A DNA stretch of 59,241 nucleotides from Psychroflexus halocasei (GTDB taxonomy: Bacteria; Bacteroidota; Bacteroidia; Flavobacteriales; Flavobacteriaceae): the NCBI RefSeq assembly GCF_900107595.1, contig NZ_FNQF01000010.1:1-59241 (forward strand), given 5' to 3'. Positions 17,769 to 27,431 of this stretch are shown here, piece by piece (positions within the stretch are counted from its first letter, which is position 1; every line of letters begins with the position of its first letter). A program made the position numbers and the translations under genes. The notes beneath the pieces were generated by a model, which did not search any database, was not told the origin of the DNA, and was given only the letters and a program-made list of their open reading frames with translations.

Positions 17769-18830
17769 ATGAAAGAGGAAAAAAATATTTTAGTAACAGG
17801 GGGTGCCGGGTTTATAGGTTCTCATGTGGTGCGCCTTCTAGTAAATAAATATCCACATTATAATATTTTCAATTTAGATAGTCTTACGTATGCAGGGAAT
17901 TTAGAAAACTTGAGTGATGTTGAGGATAAAGGAAATTATTTCTTTATAAAAGCTGATATTTTAGACGTAGATGCGATTGATAAGCTATTTGCAGAGCATA
18001 AATTTGATGGAGTGATTCATTTGGCTGCAGAGTCTCACGTAGACCGTTCTATTAAAGATCCGCTTGTTTTTGCTAAAACGAATATATTAGGGACTTTAAA
18101 TCTTTTAGAAGCTGCTAAAAAATATTGGAAAGAAAACTATGAAGGAAAGATTTTCTATCATGTGAGTACCGATGAGGTTTATGGTAGTTTAGGCCAGGAA
18201 GGGCTTTTTACCGAAAGCACTTCTTATGATCCTAATTCGCCCTATTCAGCTTCTAAAGCAAGTTCAGATCATTTTGTTAGAGCTTATGGAGAAACCTATG
18301 GCATGCCTTATGTGATCTCGAATTGCTCTAATAACTATGGTGCCAACCAATTTCCAGAAAAATTGATTCCTTTATTTATTAATAACATCATCCAAAACAA
18401 AGCTTTACCCGTGTATGGAGATGGGAATTACACTAGAGACTGGCTCTATGTGATTGATCATGCCATGGCAATTGATTTGGTTTTTCATGAAGGAAAAAAC
18501 GCTGAAACCTACAATATAGGAGGATTCAATGAATGGAAGAACATCGACCTTGTGAAGACCCTTTGCCAGCAAATGGATGAAAAACTTGGAAGAAAAGCAG
18601 GGGAGAGTGAGCGGTTAATCACATACGTCAAAGATCGTCCAGGGCATGATTTGCGCTATGCCATTGATGCTTCAAAAATCAATAAGGAATTGGGATGGAA
18701 ACCTAGCCTTACTTTTGAAGAAGGCTTGTCGAAAACCATCGATTGGTATTTAAATAATAAAGAATGGATGAACCGAGTGACCAGTGGAGATTATCAAAAG
18801 TATTATGAGGAGCAATATAAATTCGAATAA
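17769..18830 (+). CDS. rfbB: dTDP-glucose 4,6-dehydratase
   Basis: A 353-residue extended SDR making dTDP-4-keto-6-deoxyglucose. The NAD motif GGAGFIGSHV is at about 11-20, the active site is STDEVYGS, and the Tyr-Lys pair is in YSASKASSDH. The family block NCSNNYGANQFPEKLIPL is intact. With RmlA (19291) it feeds dTDP-sugars, but no rmlC or rmlD is present, so the product likely goes to the WecE-like (23819) and VioA-like (53445) aminotransferases rather than to rhamnose. Confidence 0.96.
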   Translation: MKEEKNILVTGGAGFIGSHVVRLLVNKYPHYNIFNLDSLTYAGNLENLSDVEDKGNYFFIKADILDVDAIDKLFAEHKFDGVIHLAAESHVDRSIKDPLVFAKTNILGTLNLLEAAKKYWKENYEGKIFYHVSTDEVYGSLGQEGLFTESTSYDPNSPYSASKASSDHFVRAYGETYGMPYVISNCSNNYGANQFPEKLIPLFINNIIQNKALPVYGDGNYTRDWLYVIDHAMAIDLVFHEGKNAETYNIGGFNEWKNIDLVKTLCQQMDEKLGRKAGESERLITYVKDRPGHDLRYAIDASKINKELGWKPSLTFEEGLSKTIDWYLNNKEWMNRVTSGDYQKYYEEQYKFE

Positions 18831-18862
18831 AACTCGAATGAGAACGAATTAAACCGAATTGA

Positions 18863-19258
18863 ATGGATCCGAGTAAAATACTTTATAAAGATGAAAGTTA
18901 TAAAATAATCGGATGCTGTATGACTGTTCATAATGAATTAGGAGCTGGGTTTTTGGAAGCGGTGTATGAAGAGGCATTAGAAAAGGAGTTTCAAAGGCAA
19001 CAAATTCCTTATCAAAAGCAAGTAAAACTTGATTTGTATTATCAAGGACAGAAATTGCAGAAAAAGTATCGTGCTGACTTTATCTGCTACGATAAAATAA
19101 TTTTGGAACTAAAGGTTGTGCAAAACATACCTTTAGCTTTTTATAAGCAACTTAGAAATTATTTGAAAGCAACAAATTTAGAATTGGGAATGTTGATTAA
19201 TTTTGAATCATCTTCTTTGACCTATAAAAGAATATTAAATAAACCAGATTCGGATTAA
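18863..19258 (+). CDS. GxxExxY family protein
   Basis: A 131-residue protein with the family signature G-F-L-E-A-V-Y (about 29-35) and the downstream nuclease-like pattern [17 protein letters not shown]. This D...ExK arrangement resembles PD-(D/E)xK folds. The biological role is not known. It sits between rfbB and rfbA, which are normally adjacent. Its flanks (18834-18862 and 19245-19285) contain short repeated CGAAT/ATTCG words, so it looks like an inserted passenger gene. Confidence 0.85.
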   Translation: MDPSKILYKDESYKIIGCCMTVHNELGAGFLEAVYEEALEKEFQRQQIPYQKQVKLDLYYQGQKLQKKYRADFICYDKIILELKVVQNIPLAFYKQLRNYLKATNLELGMLINFESSSLTYKRILNKPDSD

Positions 19259-19290
19259 TTCGAAATAATTCGGATAAATTAGTATACTAT

Positions 19291-20163
19291 ATGAAAGGAA
19301 TTATATTAGCAGGAGGTTCAGGTACTAGGTTGCATCCGCTTACGTTGGCGGTAAGCAAACAGTTGCTTCCTATTTATGATAAGCCGATGATTTATTATCC
19401 GCTATCGGTTTTAATGTTGGCGGGGATTAAGGAGATCTTGATTATTTCAACTCCCCATGATTTACCCAACTTTAAAAAATTGTTGGGCGATGGTTCCCGT
19501 TTTGGAATTCAATTAGAATACAAAGAACAACCCAGTCCCGATGGATTAGCACAAGCTTTTATTTTAGGAGAAGCCTTTATTGGTGATGATGATGTATGTT
19601 TAGTGCTAGGCGACAATATTTTTTATGGGGCAGGCTTGCAAAAACTTCTATTTGATGCGGTTAAAACGGTTGAAGAAGAAGGTAAAGCCATTGTATTTGG
19701 GAATTATGTTCATGACCCTCATCGTTATGGGGTAGCGGAGTTTGATGAGAACAAAAATGTGATTAGTATTGAAGAAAAGCCAGAGAACCCTAAATCAAAC
19801 TTTGCCGTCATTGGATTGTATTTTTACCCCAATTCTGTGGTGGAGATTGCCAAGAACGTAAAACCCTCTCATCGGGGAGAATTAGAAATTACTTCGGTGA
19901 ATCAAACCTACTTAGACCAAGAAAATTTAAAAATGCAAATTTTGAGTCGTGGTTTTGCGTGGTTAGATACAGGAACCCATGAAGCTTTGACCGAGGCTAC
20001 AGAGTTTGTAAAAGCGGTAGAAAAACGTACAGGTTTAAAGATTGCGTGTTTAGAAGAAATCGCTTTGCGTATGGGGCTAATTGATGAAAATAAGCTTCAA
20101 GAAAATATAAAAAATTTGAAGGGTGATTACTTTGATTACTTGAACCAAATTATCGTTAGATAA
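19291..20163 (+). CDS. rfbA: Glucose-1-phosphate thymidylyltransferase
   Basis: A 290-residue nucleotidyltransferase joining dTTP and glucose-1-phosphate to dTDP-glucose. The signature [11 protein letters not shown] (8-18), the block [10 protein letters not shown] and the product-site region VLGDNIFYG are all present. Full length for RmlA. It works directly before RfbB in the pathway. Confidence 0.96.
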   Translation: MKGIILAGGSGTRLHPLTLAVSKQLLPIYDKPMIYYPLSVLMLAGIKEILIISTPHDLPNFKKLLGDGSRFGIQLEYKEQPSPDGLAQAFILGEAFIGDDDVCLVLGDNIFYGAGLQKLLFDAVKTVEEEGKAIVFGNYVHDPHRYGVAEFDENKNVISIEEKPENPKSNFAVIGLYFYPNSVVEIAKNVKPSHRGELEITSVNQTYLDQENLKMQILSRGFAWLDTGTHEALTEATEFVKAVEKRTGLKIACLEEIALRMGLIDENKLQENIKNLKGDYFDYLNQIIVR

Positions 20164-20184
20164 AAATTAAATTGTATTGCTATT

Positions 20185-22071
20185 ATGGGAATCTTTAAAA
20201 GCTTAAAAAGAGCCTATTTAAAAAAAATAGATGGAATAGGTTTAGCTATTTTTAGAATTGTGTTTTCGCTAGTTTTTCTGGGTGAAGTTTTACAGTTAAA
20301 TTATTTTCAGCATTTGGTTTTTGATAAAATCCCTTATGTCTCACCAGGAGAAATTGCCATGTGGCCAATTTTTTTCTTTTGGATTATAGCTATAATCTTT
20401 GTGATCTTTGGTTTGTTTACAAGAATTGCAACCATTGTAAATTATATTTTAACGGTAATTGTTTTAGGGACTATTTCATCTTTTGAATACCATATGTTCT
20501 ATACTTACTTAATCGTTTATTTCTTGTTTATGTTTCTTCCTATATCGAGAAATTTATCATTAGATAGGTTGCGAATAAAATTAAAATATTCAAATACTAA
20601 GTTTAGATATAATCCACCTACAAAGGTGTCTGTCATAAATTATTATTTGATCATCATTTTCGCATTAGGATTTGTTTATTTTGATTCGGTATTTTTTAAA
20701 TTAACTTCAGATTTGTGGATGAATGGTTTAGGCTTGTGGTTTCCAGCATCAATGCCTCAAGCAAACTTTTTTAATATCTCACCACTGCTAAACCTTAAAT
20801 ATTTAGTTATCGGGTTAGGCTATTTGACTTTTGTCTTTGAAGCTATTTTTTTATTCGTTTTTTGGAGAAAAAACTGGAGGTTGCCAGTTTCCATTATTGG
20901 GGTAGGATTACATATAGGGATACTCATTTGCTTTCCTATACCCTTTTTCGCTATAGGGGTGACAGGTGTTTACTTATTGTTGATACCCGTTTCATTTTGG
21001 CGTAAATTATTTGTAAAAAAGTCAACTAAAAAACTGGTAAAATTCTACTACGATGCAGAATGTCCTTTGTGTAATCGCACCAGAATCATTTTAGAACATT
21101 TTGATACTCATCAAAATATTTCATTTTTAACAGTACAAGGCAATGCAGCTCAAGAAAATGCCTTAGAGAGTATAGGAGAGGAAACCCTTTTAAGAGACAT
21201 TCATAGTGTAGATCAAAATGGGAAAGTGTATCAAGGAGTAGATACCTACATAAGAGTTTTAAAGACCATTTGGTACTTGAAACCCTTAGCTTGGTTCATA
21301 GCATTTCCAGGAATTTATCATATAGGAAAAAAAACATATAATTATGTAGCCTTAAATAGAAATACAGAACGCTGTACAGAAGAAACCTGTGGTTATGAAA
21401 TACCCTCTCTTCCTCCTAAAGAGTCTGAAATGAAAATTCTTACAAATTTTACACTTCAAGACTTAAAGATAAGGACATTATATGTAGGTTTAGTAATCTT
21501 ATGTTTACTGCAATTGGCAGTAACTTATAATTCTCCTTTAATGATCAATTTTAGGAAATCAGTGGGGATAAATGATAATTCGGCGGTAAAAGCAACGGTG
21601 TATACGGCTAAAATAATGCACAATTCTTTTAGCAAGCCTTTTTTTGGCATTACCCATCACGGAGTTTTTATGGATTCACATTTTGGAGGATATAATCATA
21701 GCATAGCCGTACTCTATAAAAATAATAACAAAACAGTTTGGCTTCCCATATTTGATCAAGACGGGACTCCTGGAGATTACCTTTTTGGATCAAATTGGGT
21801 AAAATGGACGTTTAGGTCAAACTCTCCTGTAATTAATCAAAAAAAATTAGAAAATAGTATTCGAGATTTTACCGCTTTTTGGGCTAAGAAAAACAAGATA
21901 AGTCTTGAAAATGCCACATTTGAAATTAAAGTAAAAAAGAACAGAGTCCCCAAACAGTGGGAAGAGGATTTTTTAAATAAACAATTGGAGCAACCCTGGC
22001 TTGATGGAGGGAAAGTAGAGTGGAAGAATAAAGAATATTATCCAAACATTAAGGATATTGAAAAAATATAA
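20185..22071 (+). CDS. HTTM-type membrane protein fused to a DCC (DUF393) thiol-oxidoreductase domain
   Basis: A 628-residue protein. The N-terminal 270 residues hold several hydrophobic segments in the pattern of HTTM (vitamin K-dependent gamma-carboxylase-like) proteins. A short linker leads to a DCC/DUF393 domain beginning KFYYDAECPLCNRTR (about 287-301) with its Cys-x-x-Cys pair. After it comes another membrane segment (about 430-450) and a soluble C-terminal region of about 170 residues with no family I recognise. Such fusions occur in Bacteroidota, but placement inside an O-unit cluster between rfbA and an ATP-grasp gene is unusual. No role in sugar synthesis can be claimed. Confidence 0.75.
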   Translation: MGIFKSLKRAYLKKIDGIGLAIFRIVFSLVFLGEVLQLNYFQHLVFDKIPYVSPGEIAMWPIFFFWIIAIIFVIFGLFTRIATIVNYILTVIVLGTISSFEYHMFYTYLIVYFLFMFLPISRNLSLDRLRIKLKYSNTKFRYNPPTKVSVINYYLIIIFALGFVYFDSVFFKLTSDLWMNGLGLWFPASMPQANFFNISPLLNLKYLVIGLGYLTFVFEAIFLFVFWRKNWRLPVSIIGVGLHIGILICFPIPFFAIGVTGVYLLLIPVSFWRKLFVKKSTKKLVKFYYDAECPLCNRTRIILEHFDTHQNISFLTVQGNAAQENALESIGEETLLRDIHSVDQNGKVYQGVDTYIRVLKTIWYLKPLAWFIAFPGIYHIGKKTYNYVALNRNTERCTEETCGYEIPSLPPKESEMKILTNFTLQDLKIRTLYVGLVILCLLQLAVTYNSPLMINFRKSVGINDNSAVKATVYTAKIMHNSFSKPFFGITHHGVFMDSHFGGYNHSIAVLYKNNNKTVWLPIFDQDGTPGDYLFGSNWVKWTFRSNSPVINQKKLENSIRDFTAFWAKKNKISLENATFEIKVKKNRVPKQWEEDFLNKQLEQPWLDGGKVEWKNKEYYPNIKDIEKI

Positions 22072-22073
22072 TT

Positions 22074-23189
22074 ATGTCCAAAAAACTAGCCATCATAGGA
22101 GCCTCGTATTTACAGCTGCCCTTAGTTTTAAAAGCAAAAGAGTTAGGTGTTGAAACGCATTGTTTTGCGTGGGAGCAGGGTGCAGTATGTAAGGATTATT
22201 GTGATTATTTTTACCCTATCTCTGTTATAGAAAAAGAAGCAATTCTTGAGGAGTGTAAAAGAATAGGTATTGATGGTATTACTACAATTGCAAGTGATTT
22301 ACCTATGCCAACCATTGCCTACGTTTCAGAAAGATTAAATTTAGTTTCTAATCCTTATGAAGTATCTCTTAACGCGACCAATAAAGGATTAATGAGAAAT
22401 TGTTTTAAGAATGCTGGCGTTCCAATTCCAAAGTTTATGAACGTCAATACTAAAGATGAAACACTTTCTAAGGAATTAAACTATCCGGTTATTGTTAAAC
22501 CGAAAGATCGTTCGGGAAGCAGAGGAGTAACAAGAGTAAATCACAAAACAGCGTTAGAAGCTGCCATTAAAGTGGCTTTAGAAAGTTCGTTAGTGAAAGA
22601 AGCAATTGTTGAAGAATTTATAGAAGGGCAAGAAGTAAGTGTAGAAACTATAAGTTGGAAAGGCAAGCATTATCTTTTGACTATTACCGATAAAATCACA
22701 TCTGGTGCCCCTAATTTTGTAGAATTGGAACACCACGAGCCTTCAAATCAAAACGAAAAGATCCAAGAAAAAATAAGAGAGATAACTATTGACTCCTTAA
22801 ATGCACTGGGGATAAAAAATGGTGCGGGCCATACTGAAGTAAAAATTGATTGTGATGGGAATGTTTTTGTAATTGAGGTAGGAGCCCGTATGGGTGGTGA
22901 CTTTATTGGCTCACATTTAGTAGAGCTTTCTACAGGTTATGATTATGTAAAAGGAGTTATAGATGTTGCCCTAAATAACTTAATAAGTCCAAAATTAACA
23001 AAAAAACAATATGCAGGGGTTTATTTTTTATGTAAACAAACTGAGGCACTAATGCCTTATTTTAATCAGAAAAATGATTTTGAGGTTGCAAAAGAATTAC
23101 AAGATGAAGATTTAAAAACCGCATTGAGCAGTAATGATCGTTCGGGATATTTGATTTATAGAGCTGATAAGAAAATTAAACTAATATGA
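22074..23189 (+). CDS. ATP-grasp carboxylate-amine/thiol ligase-like protein
   Basis: A 371-residue protein with a pre-ATP-grasp Rossmann-like start (IIGASYLQLPLV) and an ATP-grasp core: PVIVKPKDRSGSRGV (about 137-151), EEFIEGQEVSVE and the metal-binding segment FVIEVGARMGGDF. It would activate a carboxylate as an acyl phosphate. It begins 2 bases after the membrane protein and overlaps the NeuD-type gene by 4 bases, so it is translationally coupled to amino-sugar genes. A plausible inference is attachment of an acid or amino acid to the amino sugar made by the WecE-like enzyme. Confidence 0.82.
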   Translation: MSKKLAIIGASYLQLPLVLKAKELGVETHCFAWEQGAVCKDYCDYFYPISVIEKEAILEECKRIGIDGITTIASDLPMPTIAYVSERLNLVSNPYEVSLNATNKGLMRNCFKNAGVPIPKFMNVNTKDETLSKELNYPVIVKPKDRSGSRGVTRVNHKTALEAAIKVALESSLVKEAIVEEFIEGQEVSVETISWKGKHYLLTITDKITSGAPNFVELEHHEPSNQNEKIQEKIREITIDSLNALGIKNGAGHTEVKIDCDGNVFVIEVGARMGGDFIGSHLVELSTGYDYVKGVIDVALNNLISPKLTKKQYAGVYFLCKQTEALMPYFNQKNDFEVAKELQDEDLKTALSSNDRSGYLIYRADKKIKLI

Positions 23190-23815
23190 AAACATTAGCC
23201 ATTATTGGTTGTGGAGAGCTCGGAATGCAAATAGGTCATTATGCTCTAACAGATAAACACTTTCAAAAAGTCGTTTATTTTGATGACTTTTCATCTGGAA
23301 TAACGAGCAATGGGAAAAAAATTATTGGAAAAATAATAGATATAGAAAATACTTATAAAAAAAATGAATTTGATGAACTTTTCATAGGTATAGGGTACAA
23401 ACATATGGAAAAGAGAAAAGAAATTTTTGAAAAATTCCATCATAAAATTCCTTTTGCAAATATTATACATTCCAGTGCTTATGTAGACCCAACAGTCAAA
23501 ATAGGATCAGGAACAATTATATATCCTATGTGTGTAATAGATAAACAGGTGACAATTGAAGACAATGTTCTAATAAATAATAATGTAGTGGTTTCACACG
23601 ACAGCAGTATTGGAGCGCATTCATTTTTATCCCCTTCAGTAGCAATTGCAGGCTTTGTTTCAATTGGAAATAGAAATATTATAGGAATTAACACTACTAT
23701 AGTTGATACCTTGTTTACAGCTAATCAAATTCAAACAGGAGCTGGAACGGTTGTAATTAAAAATTTATTAAAAAGCGGATTATATGTAGGTAATCCAGCT
23801 AGATTTATAAGATAA
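23186..23815 (+). CDS. NeuD/PglD-type sugar acyltransferase, copy 1
   Basis: A 209-residue protein: an N-terminal PglD-like Rossmann part (IIGCGELGMQIG) followed by left-handed beta-helix hexapeptide repeats from about residue 95, ending in the typical GNPAR. Such enzymes use acetyl-CoA to acetylate an amino or hydroxyl group of an activated sugar. It overlaps the ATP-grasp gene (ATGA) and precedes the WecE-like aminotransferase by 3 bases. It is therefore the best candidate for acylating dTDP-Fuc4N, in place of WecD. Confidence 0.85.
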   Translation: MKTLAIIGCGELGMQIGHYALTDKHFQKVVYFDDFSSGITSNGKKIIGKIIDIENTYKKNEFDELFIGIGYKHMEKRKEIFEKFHHKIPFANIIHSSAYVDPTVKIGSGTIIYPMCVIDKQVTIEDNVLINNNVVVSHDSSIGAHSFLSPSVAIAGFVSIGNRNIIGINTTIVDTLFTANQIQTGAGTVVIKNLLKSGLYVGNPARFIR

Positions 23816-23818
23816 AAA

Positions 23819-24946
23819 ATGATACCATTTAACAAACCTTACGTTACCGGAAAAGAAACTGAATATATTCAAGAAGCCGTGGCTTCTGGTAAAATCTCTG
23901 GGGATGGGATATTTACCAAAAAATGCCATACTTTTTTTGAAACCCAATTGGGTTTTCAAAAAGTATTGTTGACTACCTCTTGTACAGATGCCTTAGAGAT
24001 GGCTGCCATTCTTATAGACATTAAGCCAGGGGATGAGGTAATAATGCCTTCATACACCTTTGTGTCTACCGCAAATGCGTTTATTCTTCGAGGAGCAAAA
24101 ATTAAATTTGTAGATAGTAGAACAGATCATCCAGGTATGGATGAAGATGCTATTGAAAAGCTAATTACCCATAAAACAAAAGCAATCGTACTAGTGCATT
24201 ATGCTGGGGTGGCTTGTGATATGGATAAAGTAATGGACATTGCTAAACAACACGATCTTTTTGTGATTGAAGATGCCGCACAAGCCATTGATTCTTATTA
24301 TAAAGACAAAGCTTTGGGGAGTTTTGGTCATTTAGCCGCTTTTTCATTTCATGAAACGAAAAATATAATCTCTGGAGAGGGAGGAATGTTGGTCATTAAT
24401 GATGAACGTTTTGAACAGCGAGCAGAGATTATTCGTGAGAAAGGCACTAACCGTTCTGCTTTCTTTCGAGGAGAGGTTGACAAATATGGTTGGGTTGATA
24501 TGGGAAGTTCTTTTTTACCTTCAGATATTATCGCTGCATTTTTGTATGCTCAATTGGAAAGCCTTAAAGAAATTCAAAATAAGCGAAAAGAAATTTGGAC
24601 TAATTATGACCAAGCTTTTCGTGGGGTTTTAGATGAAAAACATGAAGTTCAATTGCCGTGTATCCCAAAATTTGCAACTAATAATGCACATATGTATTAC
24701 TTGGTTTGTAAAGATAAGAAAGAGCGAAAAGCCTTGCTGAAATACTTAAAAGAAAATGGCATTCTTGCGGTGTTTCATTACTTGTCGCTTCATAAAAGTT
24801 CATTTTATAAAGCAAATTGTCACGGGGAAGAACTTACCTATACAGATTTTTATTCGGACTGTTTGGTGAGGTTGCCTCTTTTTTATGAACTTACTTCTCA
24901 AGATCAAGCCTTCATTATTGGTAAGATTCTTAAATTTTATCGATAA
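23819..24946 (+). CDS. wecE: dTDP-4-amino-4,6-dideoxygalactose transaminase (WecE-like)
   Basis: A 375-residue DegT/DnrJ/EryC1 aminotransferase. Blocks such as GDEVIMPSYTFVSTANAF, VHYAGVAC, REKGTNR and the opening MIPFNKPYV follow enterobacterial WecE closely. The PLP lysine is Lys181 in FHETKN. WecE transfers an amino group to C4 of dTDP-4-keto-6-deoxyglucose, giving dTDP-Fuc4N. The upstream RmlA and RmlB make that substrate, and a GT56 enzyme follows 10 bases downstream, as in the ECA pathway. Confidence 0.9.
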   Translation: MIPFNKPYVTGKETEYIQEAVASGKISGDGIFTKKCHTFFETQLGFQKVLLTTSCTDALEMAAILIDIKPGDEVIMPSYTFVSTANAFILRGAKIKFVDSRTDHPGMDEDAIEKLITHKTKAIVLVHYAGVACDMDKVMDIAKQHDLFVIEDAAQAIDSYYKDKALGSFGHLAAFSFHETKNIISGEGGMLVINDERFEQRAEIIREKGTNRSAFFRGEVDKYGWVDMGSSFLPSDIIAAFLYAQLESLKEIQNKRKEIWTNYDQAFRGVLDEKHEVQLPCIPKFATNNAHMYYLVCKDKKERKALLKYLKENGILAVFHYLSLHKSSFYKANCHGEELTYTDFYSDCLVRLPLFYELTSQDQAFIIGKILKFYR

Positions 24947-24956
24947 AACGTTCCAG

Positions 24957-26120
24957 ATGAAGATTATTCATATTGCTTCCGATCAAAAGTTTATCAATAG
25001 CGCCTATTTTCAATTTGAATCTTTATACCCAGGAGAGAATCTTTTTTATCTCTTTGTGGACGATATTGAACAAACTTTAAAATATGTGCAGCAAGAAGAG
25101 CGCATGGTTTTAGTTGAAAAAAGTGTGGAACAATCAAAGGGTTTACCAAATAAATTCGGTGAAGCTTCCATGGTTTTTTTTCATGGGCTAGAGTATTATA
25201 GCAGTATCGTTTTAAACAGAACACCAAATAAATATAAAAAAATATGGATTTTGTGGGGCATGGAAATCTATAGTAATCCATACTTGTTTAAGGCTCAAAG
25301 TATTTTAGATGCACAAACTCTTGAACTTTTTGAGAGTAATAAGGCTAAAAGAAATATTGGTAAAAAATTTAAAGATATATTTAGAGGATTTTTTTACAGG
25401 ATAAAATATAGAACCTATGGTCCCTATAAAGAAGTTTTAGCAGCTATAAATAAAGCTAATTATTGTGCAATTCTTTATAAGGAAGAATTTAATTTAGTGA
25501 AAAATAAATTACCAGATAATGAGTTAACTTATTTAAAATATTCTTATTATCCAATTGAAAAAATGTTGGATGACCCCAAAAATAAAGTCACTGACAATAA
25601 TATTTTATTGGGGAATTCGGCTTCTTATACCAACAATCATCTAGAAGTTTTTTCAATATTATCTAAATTTAATCTCGATAGTCAGAAAGTGATTACTCCC
25701 TTAAGCTATGGAGATCAAAATTATAAAGAGGAAATAATAACAAGAGGACATAAAGAATTTAAGAATAATTTTGAACCTTTGGTGAATTTTATGCCTTTGC
25801 ACGAGTATAATGCATATATACAAAAATGCGGTATAGTGATCATGAACCATCATAGACAGCAAGCTGTGGGCAATGTGCTTACCATGCTTTGGATGGGAGC
25901 AAAAGTTTATTTAGACCAAAGAAATACACTGTATTATTATTTAAAACGTATAGGGATACATATTTATACGGTTTCAGAAGATTTAGTACCGAGTAATTTA
26001 GAAGCCTTAAAACAATTAGACGAAGAAAAGCAGCTTCATAATCGAAATATTTTAAGACAAGAAATAGGAGAAAAAATTTTGCTTAAAAAGCTTAAATCTC
26101 AGATAGAGAAAATAGCATGA
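24957..26120 (+). CDS. GT56 glycosyltransferase (WecF-like 4-acetamido-4,6-dideoxyhexose transferase), copy 1
   Basis: A 387-residue protein starting at the ATG MKIIHIASDQKF; a longer frame beginning at 24885 overlaps wecE and is rejected. Family marks of the GT56/WecF group are WGMEIYSNP, LLGNSASYTNNHLEVF, PLSYGDQNY and the late VLTMLWMGAKVYLDQRN block. WecF moves Fuc4NAc from dTDP-Fuc4NAc onto a lipid-linked acceptor. Position directly after wecE supports the same donor here. It overlaps the flippase gene by 4 bases. A paralogue lies at 55123. Confidence 0.87.
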   Translation: MKIIHIASDQKFINSAYFQFESLYPGENLFYLFVDDIEQTLKYVQQEERMVLVEKSVEQSKGLPNKFGEASMVFFHGLEYYSSIVLNRTPNKYKKIWILWGMEIYSNPYLFKAQSILDAQTLELFESNKAKRNIGKKFKDIFRGFFYRIKYRTYGPYKEVLAAINKANYCAILYKEEFNLVKNKLPDNELTYLKYSYYPIEKMLDDPKNKVTDNNILLGNSASYTNNHLEVFSILSKFNLDSQKVITPLSYGDQNYKEEIITRGHKEFKNNFEPLVNFMPLHEYNAYIQKCGIVIMNHHRQQAVGNVLTMLWMGAKVYLDQRNTLYYYLKRIGIHIYTVSEDLVPSNLEALKQLDEEKQLHNRNILRQEIGEKILLKKLKSQIEKIA

Positions 26121-27406
26121 GTTTAAAGAAGGAAGTTTTTGCAGGTTTAAAATGGTCTACCCTCAGCACGATAATTCTAGCTCTGGTTGCGTTGCTTAAG
26201 ATTTCTATCTTAACTCGTTATTTAGATAAAGCTGACTTTGGACTCATGGCTATGGTTACTTTTGTGATGGGCTTTATGAACTTGTTTAACGATATGGGAT
26301 TAGTTTCAGCCATTCTTCATAAAAGAGGAGTGACCAAAGAAGAATATGGAAGCTTGTATTGGTTGAACCTATTTGTAAGTTTTGCGATGTTTGGCGTGCT
26401 TTGGTTAGTTACACCGTTTATTAGCTATTTTTACGGGGAAGACCAATTAAACATTTTGATTCCATTATTAGGTATTAATCTAATAATTTCTGGAATTGGT
26501 CAAATGTTTAGAACCATTGAGCAAAAAAACCTAAGGTTTAAGAATATTTCACTTATTGAAATAAGTGCTGCTGTCGTGTCTTTAGCACTCGCTATTTACT
26601 TGGCAGTTGATGGATATGGAGTGTATTCTTTAATCTATTCTTCCTTATTAAAGTTTGCGTTAACTAATATATTCTATTTATTCTTAGGCTTAAAACACTA
26701 TGGATTATTATTACATTATAAATTTTCAGAAACGCGCCCCTTTCTTAAAATTGGAATGTATCAAGTGGGAGGTCAAATTGTCAACTATTTTAACCGTGAT
26801 TTGGACATCTTAATTATAGGAAAGTTATTTTCACCAGAATTATTGGGGGGGTATAGTCTGGCAAAACAACTGGTGATGCGGCCCGCACAAATTCTAAATC
26901 CAATCATAACTCGGGTTGCCTCGCCTACTTTGGCAAAGTTTCAAGATAATAAGGAGGTTTTAAAAAGAAATTATCTCAAACTGGTTAACATAATATCAAC
27001 TATAAATTTACCAGCTTATCTGGGATTATTTATATTTGCTCCATGGATAGTACAAATTTTGTATGGAGAAGGTTTTGAAGATATAGTTTCTTTAGTTAGG
27101 GTGCTAAGTGTGTATATGGCGATAAGGGCAATTGCTAATCCTATGGGAAGTTTAGTGATTGCCACAGGAAGAACAGACATAGAGTTTTATTTAAATTTGT
27201 TTGTACTTTTGGTTACACCAATTTGTGTGGTTATAGGTGCCCAATTTGGCATTATGGGAGCAGCCGTAGGAATTACTTTTTCTATACTTCTAATGTTTTT
27301 TCCAGGGTGGAAACTATTAATTTATAAAATGACTGGCGCTACTTTTAAGGAATATTGTAAGGCTATTTTTGTTCTTAAATTGGAGTTGTTGAAAGGAAAG
27401 TTTTAA
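26117..27406 (+). CDS. wzx: Oligosaccharide flippase (Wzx, MOP superfamily)
   Basis: A 429-residue integral membrane protein with about 12 hydrophobic segments across its length. The N-terminal VFAGLKWSTLSTI and LGMYQVGGQIVNYFNRDLDILIIGKL-type block are typical of the polysaccharide_synt/TuaB-WzxC branch of MOP flippases. It would translocate undecaprenyl-linked repeat units to the periplasm. It is coupled to the GT56 gene by an ATGA overlap. Confidence 0.92.
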   Translation: MSLKKEVFAGLKWSTLSTIILALVALLKISILTRYLDKADFGLMAMVTFVMGFMNLFNDMGLVSAILHKRGVTKEEYGSLYWLNLFVSFAMFGVLWLVTPFISYFYGEDQLNILIPLLGINLIISGIGQMFRTIEQKNLRFKNISLIEISAAVVSLALAIYLAVDGYGVYSLIYSSLLKFALTNIFYLFLGLKHYGLLLHYKFSETRPFLKIGMYQVGGQIVNYFNRDLDILIIGKLFSPELLGGYSLAKQLVMRPAQILNPIITRVASPTLAKFQDNKEVLKRNYLKLVNIISTINLPAYLGLFIFAPWIVQILYGEGFEDIVSLVRVLSVYMAIRAIANPMGSLVIATGRTDIEFYLNLFVLLVTPICVVIGAQFGIMGAAVGITFSILLMFFPGWKLLIYKMTGATFKEYCKAIFVLKLELLKGKF

Positions 27407-27431
27407 TGTATCATATTATATTGTAAAGGAA

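Noticed and set aside
17769-20163. dTDP-rhamnose pathway
   Set aside because: Only rfbA and rfbB are present; no rmlC or rmlD homologue is seen in the window, and 4-amino sugar genes can use the intermediate.
24885-24956. Extended N-terminus of the first GT56 gene
   Set aside because: The extra 24 residues lie in the end of wecE in another frame and the paralogue starts at the equivalent of MKIIHI.
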